Shown piece by piece: positions 18,252-27,817 of a stretch of DNA of 64,000 bases. The position numbers were made by a program, and so were the translations under genes. Numbering within the stretch: position 1 is the stretch's first letter; the number at the start of each line of letters is the position of its first letter. This DNA comes from Paraburkholderia xenovorans LB400. Lineage in GTDB: Bacteria > Pseudomonadota > Gammaproteobacteria > Burkholderiales > Burkholderiaceae. The stretch spans positions 3,038,001 through 3,102,000 of the forward strand of contig NC_007952.1 of NCBI RefSeq assembly GCF_000013645.1, given 5' to 3'. The notes beneath the pieces are model-generated. The model made no database searches and was not told the origin of the DNA. It saw nothing but the letters and a program-made list of their open reading frames with translations.

Positions 18252-19001
18252 ATGACATCGAAGGTTAGATCTGTGAGTGAAAAATCCAGTGCAACGATCG
18301 GCGAGGCCGAACTGACAACGGATTTCGGGCAAGGCTCGCTGGCGCAATACGTGTACGCACAGTTGCGTCAGGAGATTCGCGACCGCCATCTCGCGTCCGG
18401 CGACCGGCTGCGCGAAACCGATATCGCCGAGCGTCTCGCCGTCAGCCGCACGCCGGTGCGTGAAGCCCTGAAACGGCTCGAAGCCGAGGGCGTCGTGCGC
18501 TTCGCGTCGCCTCGCGGTTTCGTCGTGGTGCAACTGTCGCCGAAACAGGTGATGGAACTGTACGCGATGCGCAAGGTGCTGGTCGGCGCGGCTGCCCGCT
18601 TCGCGGCGGAACAGGCGTCGCCGATCGAAATCCTCTCGATGCAGCAGGTTATCGGGCAACTCGAACGCGCGAAGAGTGCTGACGAGGTGGCGTCGCTGAA
18701 TCGGCGGCTGCACGAAATCATCGTTGCGGCCGCACATAACGAGTACCTGTACAAGACCTCGAACGTGTTGATCGACGCGCTTGGCCTGCTCGGCTCGACG
18801 ACCTATTCGATGCCGGGAAGAATCAAAAGCGGGCTGAAGGAGAACAAGGAAATCGTCGCGTGCATTGCGAAGCACGATGCCGACGGTGCGGAGCGCACCG
18901 CGCATCAGCACGTCGCCGCGGCCACCGAACTCCGTTTGCAGATGCTATTCGGCGCCGAAGCGGACGCGAGCGGCGCGGCGCGTTCAGGCGCCCGCGTCTA
19001 G
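18252..19001 (+). CDS. GntR-family (FCD) transcriptional regulator
   Basis: A 249-aa regulator. The N-terminal winged helix (about residues 30-100) has YAQLRQEIRDRHLASGDRLR and SRTPVREALKRLEAEG. A C-terminal all-helical FCD ligand domain (about 105-230) follows, with metal-binding-type histidines (RRLHEIIVAAAHN; AHQHVAA). FCD regulators commonly bind carboxylic acids and repress flanking catabolic genes. It lies between the first MmgE/PrpD gene and a convergent MmgE/PrpD-MFS pair, inside the interval bounded by the two matching palindromes. It is therefore the best candidate to bind them. Confidence 0.93.
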   Translation: MTSKVRSVSEKSSATIGEAELTTDFGQGSLAQYVYAQLRQEIRDRHLASGDRLRETDIAERLAVSRTPVREALKRLEAEGVVRFASPRGFVVVQLSPKQVMELYAMRKVLVGAAARFAAEQASPIEILSMQQVIGQLERAKSADEVASLNRRLHEIIVAAAHNEYLYKTSNVLIDALGLLGSTTYSMPGRIKSGLKENKEIVACIAKHDADGAERTAHQHVAAATELRLQMLFGAEADASGAARSGARV

Positions 19002-19032
19002 GCACGAGGCCGGGCGCTGAATCGCGGCCAGC

Positions 19033-20478
19033 TCACGCGTCGCGCAAAAGATGCATCAACGATCGCACCTTGCGCCGCCCCGGCGCGAGCAGCACTTCGA
19101 GCAGCGCATCCACTCTATCCGGCGAGAGACGCAACCCCGCGGTTCCGCGAAACTTCGCAGCAATCGCGTTTTCGTCGAGCGCGCGAGCGCCACTGCCGAG
19201 ATTGACCGGCACGTATTCGCTCCGCTCACTGCCATTGTTGAGCCGAACCGTCACACGCCCCGAGAAATACTTCGGGAATTCCGTATCCGGATCGACAACG
19301 CAGCGCACCTTGCTCGCCAGTTGAAGAATTTGCGGATCGGCAAGACTCCCGGCTTCCAGTTCAGCGAGACCAAAACGGCCGCGCAGCAGGCACGCCGCGA
19401 CAACGAACTGCGTGCTGAACTTCGCCTCATAGTCGCTGCGCGGCAGGATCTTCGACGCGGCCGGTTCGGCGACGATTGGCATGGTCGGCGCGGGCAGCAT
19501 GCAGATTACTTCGTCGATATCGGCGGCGTTCGATAAACCCGGTTGCAGCAACAGCGCAGCTTCCGCACAACCGTGAATGAAGTGACACACCGGATACGGT
19601 TTGATCGCCGTACCGAGCATGGCCCACTGTTCGCCCAGCCCGGCGCCTATCGACCCGCAATCCACCTCGGCCGCGTGCTGCTGCAAGTGCGAATCGAACA
19701 ACCCAAAACGGCCTTCATAGGGCCGTGACGGGCCGGCAAAGCCATTCTGCGCAAGATGGGCCGCAGTGATGCCCGCGAGCGCGCCCCAGCCCGGATGCAT
19801 GCGCTTGGTCCACGCGCCCTCCTCCAGAAACACCTGCACGCCCGACGCGGTGCTGGCCGCGATGCCCTGCGCGGCGACCAGTTGCGCGATGTCGAGTCCC
19901 ATCAGCTTTCCGGCGACGATCGTCGAACTGAAGTGAGAGACGATTCCGGTCGCATGAAAACCCGCGTGATGAAAGCCGCCCTTCACGGCCGCGCCAATCC
20001 GGATCGCCGTCTCCATGCCGGCGACGTAAGCGGCGAGCAACGTGTCCCAATCCGCGTCGACCGCTTCGCCCACGGCGAGCGCCGCCGGCAGGCAGGCGAC
20101 CGTCGGATGCACGATGCTGAGCGGATGCGTGTCGTCGAAATCCAGGCCGTGAATCAGGAAGCCGTTCGCGAGCGCGGCATCGCGCGGCGCGAGCGTCTGC
20201 GAAGCGCCGATCACGGTGGCATCGCCGCGCGAGCCGGCCGCTTCGAAACCGCGCAGCGCCGGCGCGGCAAACGGAAAATGATGGGACGCGAACGCGAGGC
20301 CGATTGCGTCCGTGATGTGATGCGTCGCCTTGCGCCGAAGTTCATCGGTCAATGCCGACGGTTCCAGTGCCCAGGCGAATTCCGCCAGCATGCGGGCGAT
20401 CGGCGTTTCGCCGGCTGCGTGCGAACCGGCTGTCGTCACGAGTCGCGCGTCCTTGTCTGAAACCGAATCGGAAATCAT
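19033..20478 (-). CDS. MmgE/PrpD family protein, paralogue 2
   Basis: A 481-aa protein of the PrpD fold. The active-site-like motifs are HGLDFDDTHPLSIVHPT (acidic DFDD), KRMHPGWGALAGI and KPYPVCHFIHG. The ATG at 20478 overlaps the TGA of the preceding MFS gene (TGATG) and has GGGAG upstream, so the two are translationally coupled. The open frame continues upstream to 21090, but that part is the antisense-frame shadow of the MFS gene. Together with the transporter it likely handles an imported tricarboxylate or related acid; that is inference. Confidence 0.88.
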   Translation of the reverse strand: MISDSVSDKDARLVTTAGSHAAGETPIARMLAEFAWALEPSALTDELRRKATHHITDAIGLAFASHHFPFAAPALRGFEAAGSRGDATVIGASQTLAPRDAALANGFLIHGLDFDDTHPLSIVHPTVACLPAALAVGEAVDADWDTLLAAYVAGMETAIRIGAAVKGGFHHAGFHATGIVSHFSSTIVAGKLMGLDIAQLVAAQGIAASTASGVQVFLEEGAWTKRMHPGWGALAGITAAHLAQNGFAGPSRPYEGRFGLFDSHLQQHAAEVDCGSIGAGLGEQWAMLGTAIKPYPVCHFIHGCAEAALLLQPGLSNAADIDEVICMLPAPTMPIVAEPAASKILPRSDYEAKFSTQFVVAACLLRGRFGLAELEAGSLADPQILQLASKVRCVVDPDTEFPKYFSGRVTVRLNNGSERSEYVPVNLGSGARALDENAIAAKFRGTAGLRLSPDRVDALLEVLLAPGRRKVRSLMHLLRDA

Positions 20479-21872
20479 CAACGATCTCCCGGCCGGAGGA
20501 TCGGCGCATCCAGCGGATTGTCCGCCGCTTGCGCGAGCACGGGGTTGATCGATTCGAGCCGGCGTCCCGTCGTTCGTGCGCCGAACAGCAGCGTAACGGC
20601 GGCAGTCGCGAGCCATGCGCCCGCGATATACACGAAGACCCACACGTAACCGAAGTTCATGAAGATCCCCGCGACGATGAACGAGTTGCCGACGTTCGCC
20701 AGCCGCCCCATCCCATACGCAAAGCCGGCGCCGGTATTGCGGATATCGGTCGGATACTGTTCCGGCGTGTACGCATAGCACAGCGCGGCGAAGGTCTGGA
20801 TCAGCATGCCGACCAGGAACCCGAACGACACGATCAGCACCGGCTGGAAGCTCAGCCCGTACAGCAGCCCGAACACGGCGATCAGCGCGGCCGCCCCCGC
20901 GATGCTGAACTTGCGTTCGAAACGGTCGGCGAGAAATACGGCGATCAATGCGCCGGGCACCGCGCCGATGTTGATCAGCGTGATGTAGGTGAGGCTGTGA
21001 ACGATCGTGATGCCGTGCTGGACGAGAAGCGTCGGCACCCACGCCTGGAAGCCGTAAAAGCCGAGCGTCTGGAAGATCCAGATCGCCCACAGCGTCATCG
21101 TGCGGCCAATGTACTGGCCTTTGAACATCGACGTCCAGGGCGCGCGCACTTCAGCCGGCCGGTTAATGGCGACCGCCTCGGGCAATGGACCGGTTGTGCG
21201 CACGACCTCGGCTTCGATCAGGCTCAGCGTGCGGTCCGCTTCTTCCATGCGGCCCTGGCGCGCGAGCCAGCGCGGCGATTCCGGGAAATGCTTCGTGAAA
21301 ACCAGGAACACGATGCCGAGCGCGCCCCACACGAAAATCCAGCGCCATCCATCGGGGCCGGACGGCACCACCAGTCGCGCGACCCAACTCGTGATCGGAA
21401 TGCCCATCAGCGCAATGACCATCGCCCAGCTCTGCCACGTACCGCGCGTTTTCGCGGGAAAGAGTTCGGCGATGTACGCCATCACGACCGCCGTCGCCGA
21501 CGAAATACCGACGCCGGTCAGCACGCGCGTGATCATCAGCATTGGAATGTCGGGTGCGAGCGCGTTGGCGAGCGAGAACACCGAATAGGCGATGACGTAG
21601 CAGATCAACGCGCGCTTGCGGCCGATCTTGTCCGACAGCATGCCGCCCAGCGTCGCGCCGAGAAACATGCCGAAAAAGCCCGCCGACGTCAGCATTGCAA
21701 TGCTCGACATCGTGAGTCCCCATTCCTTGACGAGCGCCGGCGCTGCGTACGAAAAGGTGAAGATGTCGCTGATATCGAAGAAAAACGGCAGGCTGACGAG
21801 AAGCAACAAACGCCGGTGAAAACGCGACACCGGCAAGCGGTCGATCCGCGCGGCAATCAGTTCGTCATTCAC
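20478..21872 (-). CDS. MFS metabolite:H+ symporter
   Basis: A 464-aa inner-membrane carrier with 12 predicted helices, of the aromatic-acid/metabolite symporter type. The MFS loop motif GGMLSDKIGRKRAL lies between helices 2 and 3, and ADRFERKFSI is its counterpart after helix 8. The GTG at 21872 is selected because GGGAGG stands directly upstream. The open frame continues 16 codons further without any signal. It is coupled to MmgE/PrpD paralogue 2 and probably imports the substrate of the cluster. Confidence 0.88.
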   Translation of the reverse strand: MNDELIAARIDRLPVSRFHRRLLLLVSLPFFFDISDIFTFSYAAPALVKEWGLTMSSIAMLTSAGFFGMFLGATLGGMLSDKIGRKRALICYVIAYSVFSLANALAPDIPMLMITRVLTGVGISSATAVVMAYIAELFPAKTRGTWQSWAMVIALMGIPITSWVARLVVPSGPDGWRWIFVWGALGIVFLVFTKHFPESPRWLARQGRMEEADRTLSLIEAEVVRTTGPLPEAVAINRPAEVRAPWTSMFKGQYIGRTMTLWAIWIFQTLGFYGFQAWVPTLLVQHGITIVHSLTYITLINIGAVPGALIAVFLADRFERKFSIAGAAALIAVFGLLYGLSFQPVLIVSFGFLVGMLIQTFAALCYAYTPEQYPTDIRNTGAGFAYGMGRLANVGNSFIVAGIFMNFGYVWVFVYIAGAWLATAAVTLLFGARTTGRRLESINPVLAQAADNPLDAPILRPGDR

Positions 21873-22034
21873 GGGACACCTCCCGCGCCGCGACCCATTC
21901 GCGACCACTACGAACCGCACCTGCTATCTCAAACGCAAAGAAAGCGTTCAGCATGTTTGTCTCCATCCGTAGTTTTAATGTCACCCGCGGTCCTGCTTCG
22001 TGCCGCAATACAACCAACCGTTACTGCGCGTCCG

Positions 22035-23537
22035 TCACGGCACCCACGAAGTTTCCACGAGAGTGTTGCGAGGCGCCGCCACCACCTTCAGGTCGCGCTC
22101 GGCTTCAGCGCCGCCGGGCAACGTGCGCTTTGTCATCAACCGCGCGAGCTGGCTGACGTCCGTCACAGCTTCCAGCGATTCGAGCCTTTCATAAAGCGCC
22201 AGCGCTTCCGAGGAGCCGATCGCCCGCTTGCTGCAATCGGAAAACTTCTCCCACAGTTCTTCGCCCGACATCGGGTGATCGCCGCCACGGCCGATCAGAT
22301 CGTCGACGCGGCGTGACAGCACGCGGCCATCGCGCATCGTCACCGTTACTTCGGCGCCGAACTGATGCGGCGAATCTTCCGGCATGCCGGGATGCGGGTC
22401 TGTGCGCGTGATCGCAAGCAGACGCCGGATGCGCGGATCGCGATGTGCGTCACCTTCGAAATGCTCGAGACGCACCACACCGTCCAGCAACGCTCGTGCA
22501 ACCGCGTACTGCACGCTGAATTTCGCGTTAAGCGAGGTCTGCGGATCGGGACTGTCCGTATGCGGCAAACGGCGGGCATGCGGCTGGATATGAATCGCTT
22601 CGATGTCGTCGGCCTTTACGCCGTCTTCGCGAACCAACGCCAGCGCCATCGCGATCGCCGGATGCGTGCTGCCGCAGCAGGGAAACTGCTTGAGGCCCAT
22701 TGTCGGACTTTCGATTTCGAGCGGCGCGCACCAGTCTTCGAAAATCCGCGTGGGGTCGTAGGTACCTGGACCGTTGAACGCGTTGAAGAAGCCCTGTTTG
22801 TGCTCAAGGGCCGTAAGGTTCGCACTGAAGCCGCGTTCCGCGAGCAGCACGGCAAGCAAGCCGTTGCGGCAGCAATGGCCGACATGCAATGGCTTGACCA
22901 TCGTGCCGAAGTTCGCCTTCAACCCCGCTGCCAGCGACGCCGCAATCGCAAGCGCCGTGGCGGTTTTGTCCACGTCGAGTTTGAGCAGATGGCTGGCAGC
23001 GGCGGCGGCGCCGAACACGCCGAGCGTCGAAGTCGGATGCCAGCCCTTGTCGTAGTGATGGTAATTGACCGCGCGGGCAAGGCGGATCTCCGTTTCAATG
23101 CCGATCACGTAGGCTGCGATGATCGCTTCGCCGCCCAGTCGCCGCTCTTCCGCGAGCGCGAGCAGCGGCGAGATCAGCGGCACGGACTGGTGTCCTCCCA
23201 TCGGCTGGCTGAAATCATCGTAATCGAGCGCATGCGAGGCGGTGCCGTTCACGAGTGCGGCGTCGAGCGCGGACGTCTTGCGGGCCGTGCCGAATACCGA
23301 ACACTTGCCCGGTGCTTCAGCGACGCCCGGCGTGTCCAGCAGAATGCGCACACATGGCTCCGCCGAACCGGCCAACGTGACGCCAATCGTATCGATGAAT
23401 GCCGTGCGCGCCACCGCTAGTGCGCGCGGCGTGATGTGCTCCGCACCGAACGCGTGAATGCGATGCGCAAGACGCAGCGTGATCGGCATATCGCGTTCGT
23501 CGGGAATCTCAGAGGCTGTCTGTGATGTCATGTTCAT
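22035..23537 (-). CDS. MmgE/PrpD family protein, paralogue 3
   Basis: A 500-aa PrpD-fold protein, the longest of the three. Motifs are HALDYDDFSQPMGGHQS, KPLHVGHCCRNGLLAVLLAE and KQFPCCGSTHPAI, so the Asp, Lys and His signature is complete. It belongs to a minus-strand run together with the TcuA-like flavoprotein (41 bases upstream) and the MFS and paralogue 2 genes downstream. All four are probably transcribed from the promoter near 25.2 kb. The family includes dehydratases, decarboxylases and epimerases of methylcitrate, cis-aconitate and iminodisuccinate; the substrate here is unknown. Confidence 0.88.
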   Translation of the reverse strand: MNMTSQTASEIPDERDMPITLRLAHRIHAFGAEHITPRALAVARTAFIDTIGVTLAGSAEPCVRILLDTPGVAEAPGKCSVFGTARKTSALDAALVNGTASHALDYDDFSQPMGGHQSVPLISPLLALAEERRLGGEAIIAAYVIGIETEIRLARAVNYHHYDKGWHPTSTLGVFGAAAAASHLLKLDVDKTATALAIAASLAAGLKANFGTMVKPLHVGHCCRNGLLAVLLAERGFSANLTALEHKQGFFNAFNGPGTYDPTRIFEDWCAPLEIESPTMGLKQFPCCGSTHPAIAMALALVREDGVKADDIEAIHIQPHARRLPHTDSPDPQTSLNAKFSVQYAVARALLDGVVRLEHFEGDAHRDPRIRRLLAITRTDPHPGMPEDSPHQFGAEVTVTMRDGRVLSRRVDDLIGRGGDHPMSGEELWEKFSDCSKRAIGSSEALALYERLESLEAVTDVSQLARLMTKRTLPGGAEAERDLKVVAAPRNTLVETSWVP

Positions 23538-23578
23538 TCCATTCGCCTGTTCGTTCGCTGCGGAATGTCCGCCGTGCG

Positions 23579-25060
23579 CTAGGTACGCGCTGACGTGCGG
23601 CCTGCGATCCGCCCGAAGGTCGCGCCCGAAACCAGGCCCGTGCCGGCCGGATAGTTATCGTAGAAAAGGCCGCCGACCATCTCGCCGCAGGCCGTCAGGC
23701 CGGGGATCGGACGCCAGTCCGTACCGATCACGCGCGCCTGTTCGTCGACCTTGACGCCGCCGAAGGTGAACGTGATGCCGCCCGTCGCGGTGTAGGCGTA
23801 GAACGGCGGCGCGTCCAGTTTCAGCGCCCAGTTCGTCTTGTCCACGCCGAGCCCTTGCGTGCCGAGGCCGTCTTTGCCGGTCGGATCGAAACCGTCGGAT
23901 ACCTCGTGCGCTGCGGCGTTGTATTCCTGCAGGGTTTTCAGCGCGCGCGGCTTGTCGTCGATATCAAGTTGTTCGACCAGCGCTTCGAGCGTGTCGGCCT
24001 GTAACGGATCACTCGTCGAATAACGCGGTTCGAGCAGATGGACCGTCTTCGAATCGAACAACTGATAGGCCTTCGCGCCCGGCTCGGCGAGAATCGCGCG
24101 GCCGTACTTCGCGTAGGTGAACATCGCGCCGTCCTCACCTTCGTCGACGAAGCGATTGCCCTTGCGGTTGATCATGACGCCGTACAGGTAGCTCAGCCGG
24201 TTGCTGCGGTCCGTCATTTCGCGCGGCGCGAAATTGCCCCAGTCGGCGCTGATCGGCGTTGCGTGACAGCCGCTCCACTGCCCCCACGGCATGGCGCCGA
24301 TGTCCATTGCCATGCGCAGGCCGTCGCCCTGGTTGTGCGGCGTGCCGCGCACCTTCGCACCGCCCACGAGCGGACCGATATGCTGCGTGCGCATCTGCAC
24401 GTTCGCTTCAAAGCCGCCGCAGCCGAGCACGACGGCGTGGCTGTGCAGTTCGCGCATGCCTTCGTCATCGCGAATGCGTACGCCGCAGACGCGCCCCGTT
24501 TCGTCCTGCAGGAGTGCCATCACGGCGGCGCCATAGCGCACTTCGATACCCATCCGCTCGACCGTCGCAAACCAGCTGCGCGACAGCCCGACGCCTTCAT
24601 GCTCCGCGCGAACCACAAGCCCACGCGCCCAGATGATCTGATTGCCCTTGCGCACGCCCGTCAGGCTGACGGCCGGCTCCATCTTGATCTGCCCCGTTTC
24701 GTGCATCCAGAACACGGTCTCTTTCGAGTTGTCCACGAGCACGCGCGACAGCACCGGATCCGTCTGACCGCTCGTCACGCGCATCAGATCGCCGTGAAAG
24801 TCGTCCCGAGTGTAGGGCTGAATGCCCGCGTAGAAATCCTCGAATTCTTTCTCGACGCCGGGTACCAGCGGGCCGATTTCGCGCGGATCTTCGAACGCGA
24901 AACGCAACACGCCGCCGCTCCAATGGGTGTTGCCGCCACGCATCGCGCGCGGCGCCTTCTCCAGCACGACGACGCGTGCGGCCCCGTTTTCGCGCGCCGA
25001 CACTGCCGCCGCCAGCGCGGCATTGCCGGCCCCCACCACGATCACGTCATAGTCCGCCAT
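23579..25060 (-). CDS. FAD-dependent dehydrogenase (TcuA / fumarate-reductase-like)
   Basis: A 493-aa flavoprotein resembling tricarballylate dehydrogenase TcuA and 3-ketosteroid or fumarate-reductase flavosubunits. The FAD-binding dinucleotide motif is VIVVGAGNAALAAAVSARENGA (residues 6-27). RGGNTHWSGG follows, and the C-terminal FAD loop is YPAGTGLVSGATFGRIAG. The start at 25060 has GAGGAG upstream; the open frame to 25180 has no signal. A TcuA-type enzyme would oxidise a tricarboxylate to an aconitate-like alkene, a sensible feed for PrpD-fold enzymes. No TcuB-like electron-transfer partner is present. Confidence 0.85.
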   Translation of the reverse strand: MADYDVIVVGAGNAALAAAVSARENGAARVVVLEKAPRAMRGGNTHWSGGVLRFAFEDPREIGPLVPGVEKEFEDFYAGIQPYTRDDFHGDLMRVTSGQTDPVLSRVLVDNSKETVFWMHETGQIKMEPAVSLTGVRKGNQIIWARGLVVRAEHEGVGLSRSWFATVERMGIEVRYGAAVMALLQDETGRVCGVRIRDDEGMRELHSHAVVLGCGGFEANVQMRTQHIGPLVGGAKVRGTPHNQGDGLRMAMDIGAMPWGQWSGCHATPISADWGNFAPREMTDRSNRLSYLYGVMINRKGNRFVDEGEDGAMFTYAKYGRAILAEPGAKAYQLFDSKTVHLLEPRYSTSDPLQADTLEALVEQLDIDDKPRALKTLQEYNAAAHEVSDGFDPTGKDGLGTQGLGVDKTNWALKLDAPPFYAYTATGGITFTFGGVKVDEQARVIGTDWRPIPGLTACGEMVGGLFYDNYPAGTGLVSGATFGRIAGRTSART

Positions 25061-25204
25061 TGAGTCACTCCTCTCGTAGACATGTTGCAGAGCAAGCAGG
25101 CACGCAAGCTGTCCATGCCGGCACGCGGAAACGCCCGCGGTATCCGATCGGGGCGCCCCGGCACGTGGTGGACATTGCATTGCGTTATCGAAGTCTGGTT
25201 TTCA

Positions 25205-25230
25205 GAATACTTCTGTATACACAAGTACTC
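25205..25230. promoter_or_regulatory. candidate GntR operator, copy 2
   Basis: GAATAC, four bases, GTATAC, four bases, GTACTC. It matches the site at 16669-16694 in all three blocks except one base, with identical spacing. It lies 145 bases upstream of the TcuA-like gene, where it can control the minus-strand operon. Confidence 0.65.
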
Positions 25231-25444
25231 TAATCAGTACATTCCCTGATACAGAGCAAGGACGTGCGTGGAACCAAAGGGCTTGGGCGCATTACCGAAG
25301 TTCGGGGCGCCTCGCGTGACGGACGTTATTCCTTCGGATCATTACCCCGCCTCCCTTGCGCATCTCCTCTCCATTTACTTGACATCTAAACTATCTAGGC
25401 CTAAATTAATCTCACACAGCGGCGTCCACATATGGGGAACAAGC

Positions 25445-27817
25445 ATGCGCATCGTTTGTATTGGCGGCGGCCCGGCCGGGTTGTACTTCGGTCTGTTGAT
25501 GAAGAGCCGGAACCCGGCCTACGACGTCACGGTAATCGAGCGCAACCGCCCCTACGACACCTTCGGCTGGGGCGTCGTATTCTCCGACCAGACGCTCGGC
25601 AATCTGCGCATCGCCGACGCCCCCAGCGCCGATGCGATCCTCGACGCCTTCAATCACTGGGACGACATCGAGATTAATTTCCGTGGCCGGCAAATCCGTT
25701 CGTCGGGCCACGGCTTTTGCGGCATCGGCCGCAAGCGTCTGTTGAATATCCTGCAAGCGCGCTGCGAAGAACTGGGCGTGAAGCTGGTTTTCGAAACCCA
25801 GGTCACGGACGACAGCGCTTACGAAGCCGACCTCATCATTGCCTGCGACGGCGCGAACAGCGCGATCCGCCAGAAGTACGCGCACACCTATCGCCCCGCT
25901 GTCGACATGCGCGATTGCCGCTTCGTGTGGCTCGGCACCAGAAAACTTTTCGACGCCTTCACCTTCGCCTTCGAAGAAACCGAATTCGGCTGGTTCCAGG
26001 CGCATGCCTATCGTTTCGACGATCAGACTTCCACTTTCATCGTCGAAACGCCGGAGCGCGTGTGGCGCGCCGCCGGCCTCGACGAGATGAGCAAGGAAGA
26101 CAGCATCGCCTTCTGCGAGAAGCTATTCGCGAAGTATCTGGACGGCAACGCCTTGCTCTCGAACGCAGCGCATTTGCGCGGTTCGTCACAATGGATTCGC
26201 TTCCCACGTGTCGTCAACGAGGAATGGGTGCATTGGCGCGACAACGCGGACGGCACGCGCACGCCCGTCGTCCTCATGGGCGACGCCGCGCATACGGCCC
26301 ACTTCTCCATTGGCTCCGGCACCAAACTCGCGCTCGAAGATTCGATTGAACTCGCCAATAGCATCGGCGCGCATCCCGGCGATCTCGCCGCAGCGCTCAA
26401 GCACTACACCGACGTACGCAGCATCGACGTATTGCGTATTCAGAACGCCGCGCGCAATTCGACGGAATGGTTCGAGCACGTGGACCGCTATACGTCGTTC
26501 GAGCCGGAACAGTTCGCGTATTCGCTGCTCACGCGTTCGCAGCGCATCTCTCACGAGAATCTACGCGAGCGCGATGCGGGCTATCTGTCCGGTTTCGAAG
26601 ACTGGCTCGCCCGGCGCTCAGGGGTCGATCGCGCGCCGGAAAAGCATTCCGTCCCGCCGATGTTCACGCCCTTCACTTTGCGTGGCGTCACGCTGAAAAA
26701 CCGCGTGGTGGTGTCGCCTATGGCGCAATACTCGGCCGTCGACGGCGTTGCCGGCGACTATCACCTGATGCATCTCGGCGCACGCGCAATGGGCGGCGCA
26801 GCACTCGTCATGACCGAGATGACCTGCGTCTCGCCTGAAGCGCGTATCACGCCCGCATGCCCCGGCATGTACGCACCCGAGCATCTCACCGCCTGGAAGC
26901 GCATTGTGGATCTCGTGCATCGTCAGTCGGATGCGAAGATCGGCATTCAGCTCGGCCATTCCGGTGCGAAAGGTTCGACACGCGTCGCGTGGGAAGGCAT
27001 CGATCAGCCGCTCACGGAAGGCAACTGGCCGCTCGTCTCGGCGTCGCCGCAACAATATCTGCGCGGCGTCAGCCAGCATTCGCGCGAAGCCACGCAAGAC
27101 GAACTGCGCGAAATCGAGGCGCAATTCGTCCGCGCCACGCAGATGTCGGCCGAAGCGGGTTTCGATTGGCTCGAACTGCATTGCGCGCACGGTTATTTCC
27201 TGTCGAGCTTTCTGTCGCCGCTGACCAATCATCGCACTGACGAGTATGGCGGCTCGCTGGACAATCGTCTGCGCTACCCGTTGCAGGTCTTCAAGGCAAT
27301 TCGCGCGGTCTGGCCGCAAGACAAGCCGATTTCCGTGCGCATCTCCGCGAACGATTGGGTAGAAGGCGGCACGACACCCGACGACGCGGTCCAGATCGCC
27401 CGAGCCTTCAAAGCGGCCGGCGCCGACATGATCGACGTGTCGTCGGGCCAGGTCAGCAAAGATGAAAAACCGGTATACGGGCGCATGTTCCAGACGCCAT
27501 TCGCCGACCGCGTTCGCAACGAAGCAGGCATCGCGACGATCGCAGTGGGCGCGATCTCCGAAGCGGACCACGTGAACAGCATCATCGCGGCAGGCCGCGC
27601 GGACCTGTGCGCAATTGCCCGCCCGCATCTGGCGAACCCTGCGTGGACGCTGAACGAAGCCGCGAAAATCGGCTATTTCGACGTGACCTGGCCGAAGCCC
27701 TACACCGCGGCGAAGTCTCAACTCGAACGGAATCTCGAACGCGAGCGCGCCCAGGCTGCCGCGAACGCGGGTCTGTCGCCGCAAGAACGCGCGCAGCGCG
27801 CCGAAGGAACCACGTGA
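25445..27817 (+). CDS. 2-aminobenzoyl-CoA monooxygenase/reductase-like fusion
   Basis: A two-domain 790-aa flavoenzyme. The N-terminal FAD monooxygenase (about 1-390) has IVCIGGGPAGLYFGLLMKSR and the FAD motif VLMGDAAHTAHFSIGSG. The C-terminal old-yellow-enzyme domain (about 405-770) has MFTPFTLRGVTLKNRVVVSP and HCAHGYFLSSFLSPLTNHR. This architecture is that of 2-aminobenzoyl-CoA monooxygenase/reductase; databases often call it bifunctional salicylyl-CoA 5-hydroxylase/oxidoreductase. It would hydroxylate and then reduce the aromatic CoA ester. The ligase, RidA and thioesterase downstream favour 2-aminobenzoate. ATG 25445 follows GGGGAA. The next gene overlaps by four bases. Confidence 0.88.
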   Translation: MRIVCIGGGPAGLYFGLLMKSRNPAYDVTVIERNRPYDTFGWGVVFSDQTLGNLRIADAPSADAILDAFNHWDDIEINFRGRQIRSSGHGFCGIGRKRLLNILQARCEELGVKLVFETQVTDDSAYEADLIIACDGANSAIRQKYAHTYRPAVDMRDCRFVWLGTRKLFDAFTFAFEETEFGWFQAHAYRFDDQTSTFIVETPERVWRAAGLDEMSKEDSIAFCEKLFAKYLDGNALLSNAAHLRGSSQWIRFPRVVNEEWVHWRDNADGTRTPVVLMGDAAHTAHFSIGSGTKLALEDSIELANSIGAHPGDLAAALKHYTDVRSIDVLRIQNAARNSTEWFEHVDRYTSFEPEQFAYSLLTRSQRISHENLRERDAGYLSGFEDWLARRSGVDRAPEKHSVPPMFTPFTLRGVTLKNRVVVSPMAQYSAVDGVAGDYHLMHLGARAMGGAALVMTEMTCVSPEARITPACPGMYAPEHLTAWKRIVDLVHRQSDAKIGIQLGHSGAKGSTRVAWEGIDQPLTEGNWPLVSASPQQYLRGVSQHSREATQDELREIEAQFVRATQMSAEAGFDWLELHCAHGYFLSSFLSPLTNHRTDEYGGSLDNRLRYPLQVFKAIRAVWPQDKPISVRISANDWVEGGTTPDDAVQIARAFKAAGADMIDVSSGQVSKDEKPVYGRMFQTPFADRVRNEAGIATIAVGAISEADHVNSIIAAGRADLCAIARPHLANPAWTLNEAAKIGYFDVTWPKPYTAAKSQLERNLERERAQAAANAGLSPQERAQRAEGTT

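Noticed and set aside
20479..21090. 200-residue N-terminal extension of MmgE/PrpD paralogue 2
   Set aside because: It reads the MFS gene in another frame; a good ATG with GGGAG and a TGATG overlap marks the true start at 20478.
20352..22316. Long plus-strand open frame of over 600 codons opposite the MFS and PrpD genes
   Set aside because: Arg-, His- and Asp-rich composition without any motif; it is the antisense shadow of high-GC genes with clear family motifs.
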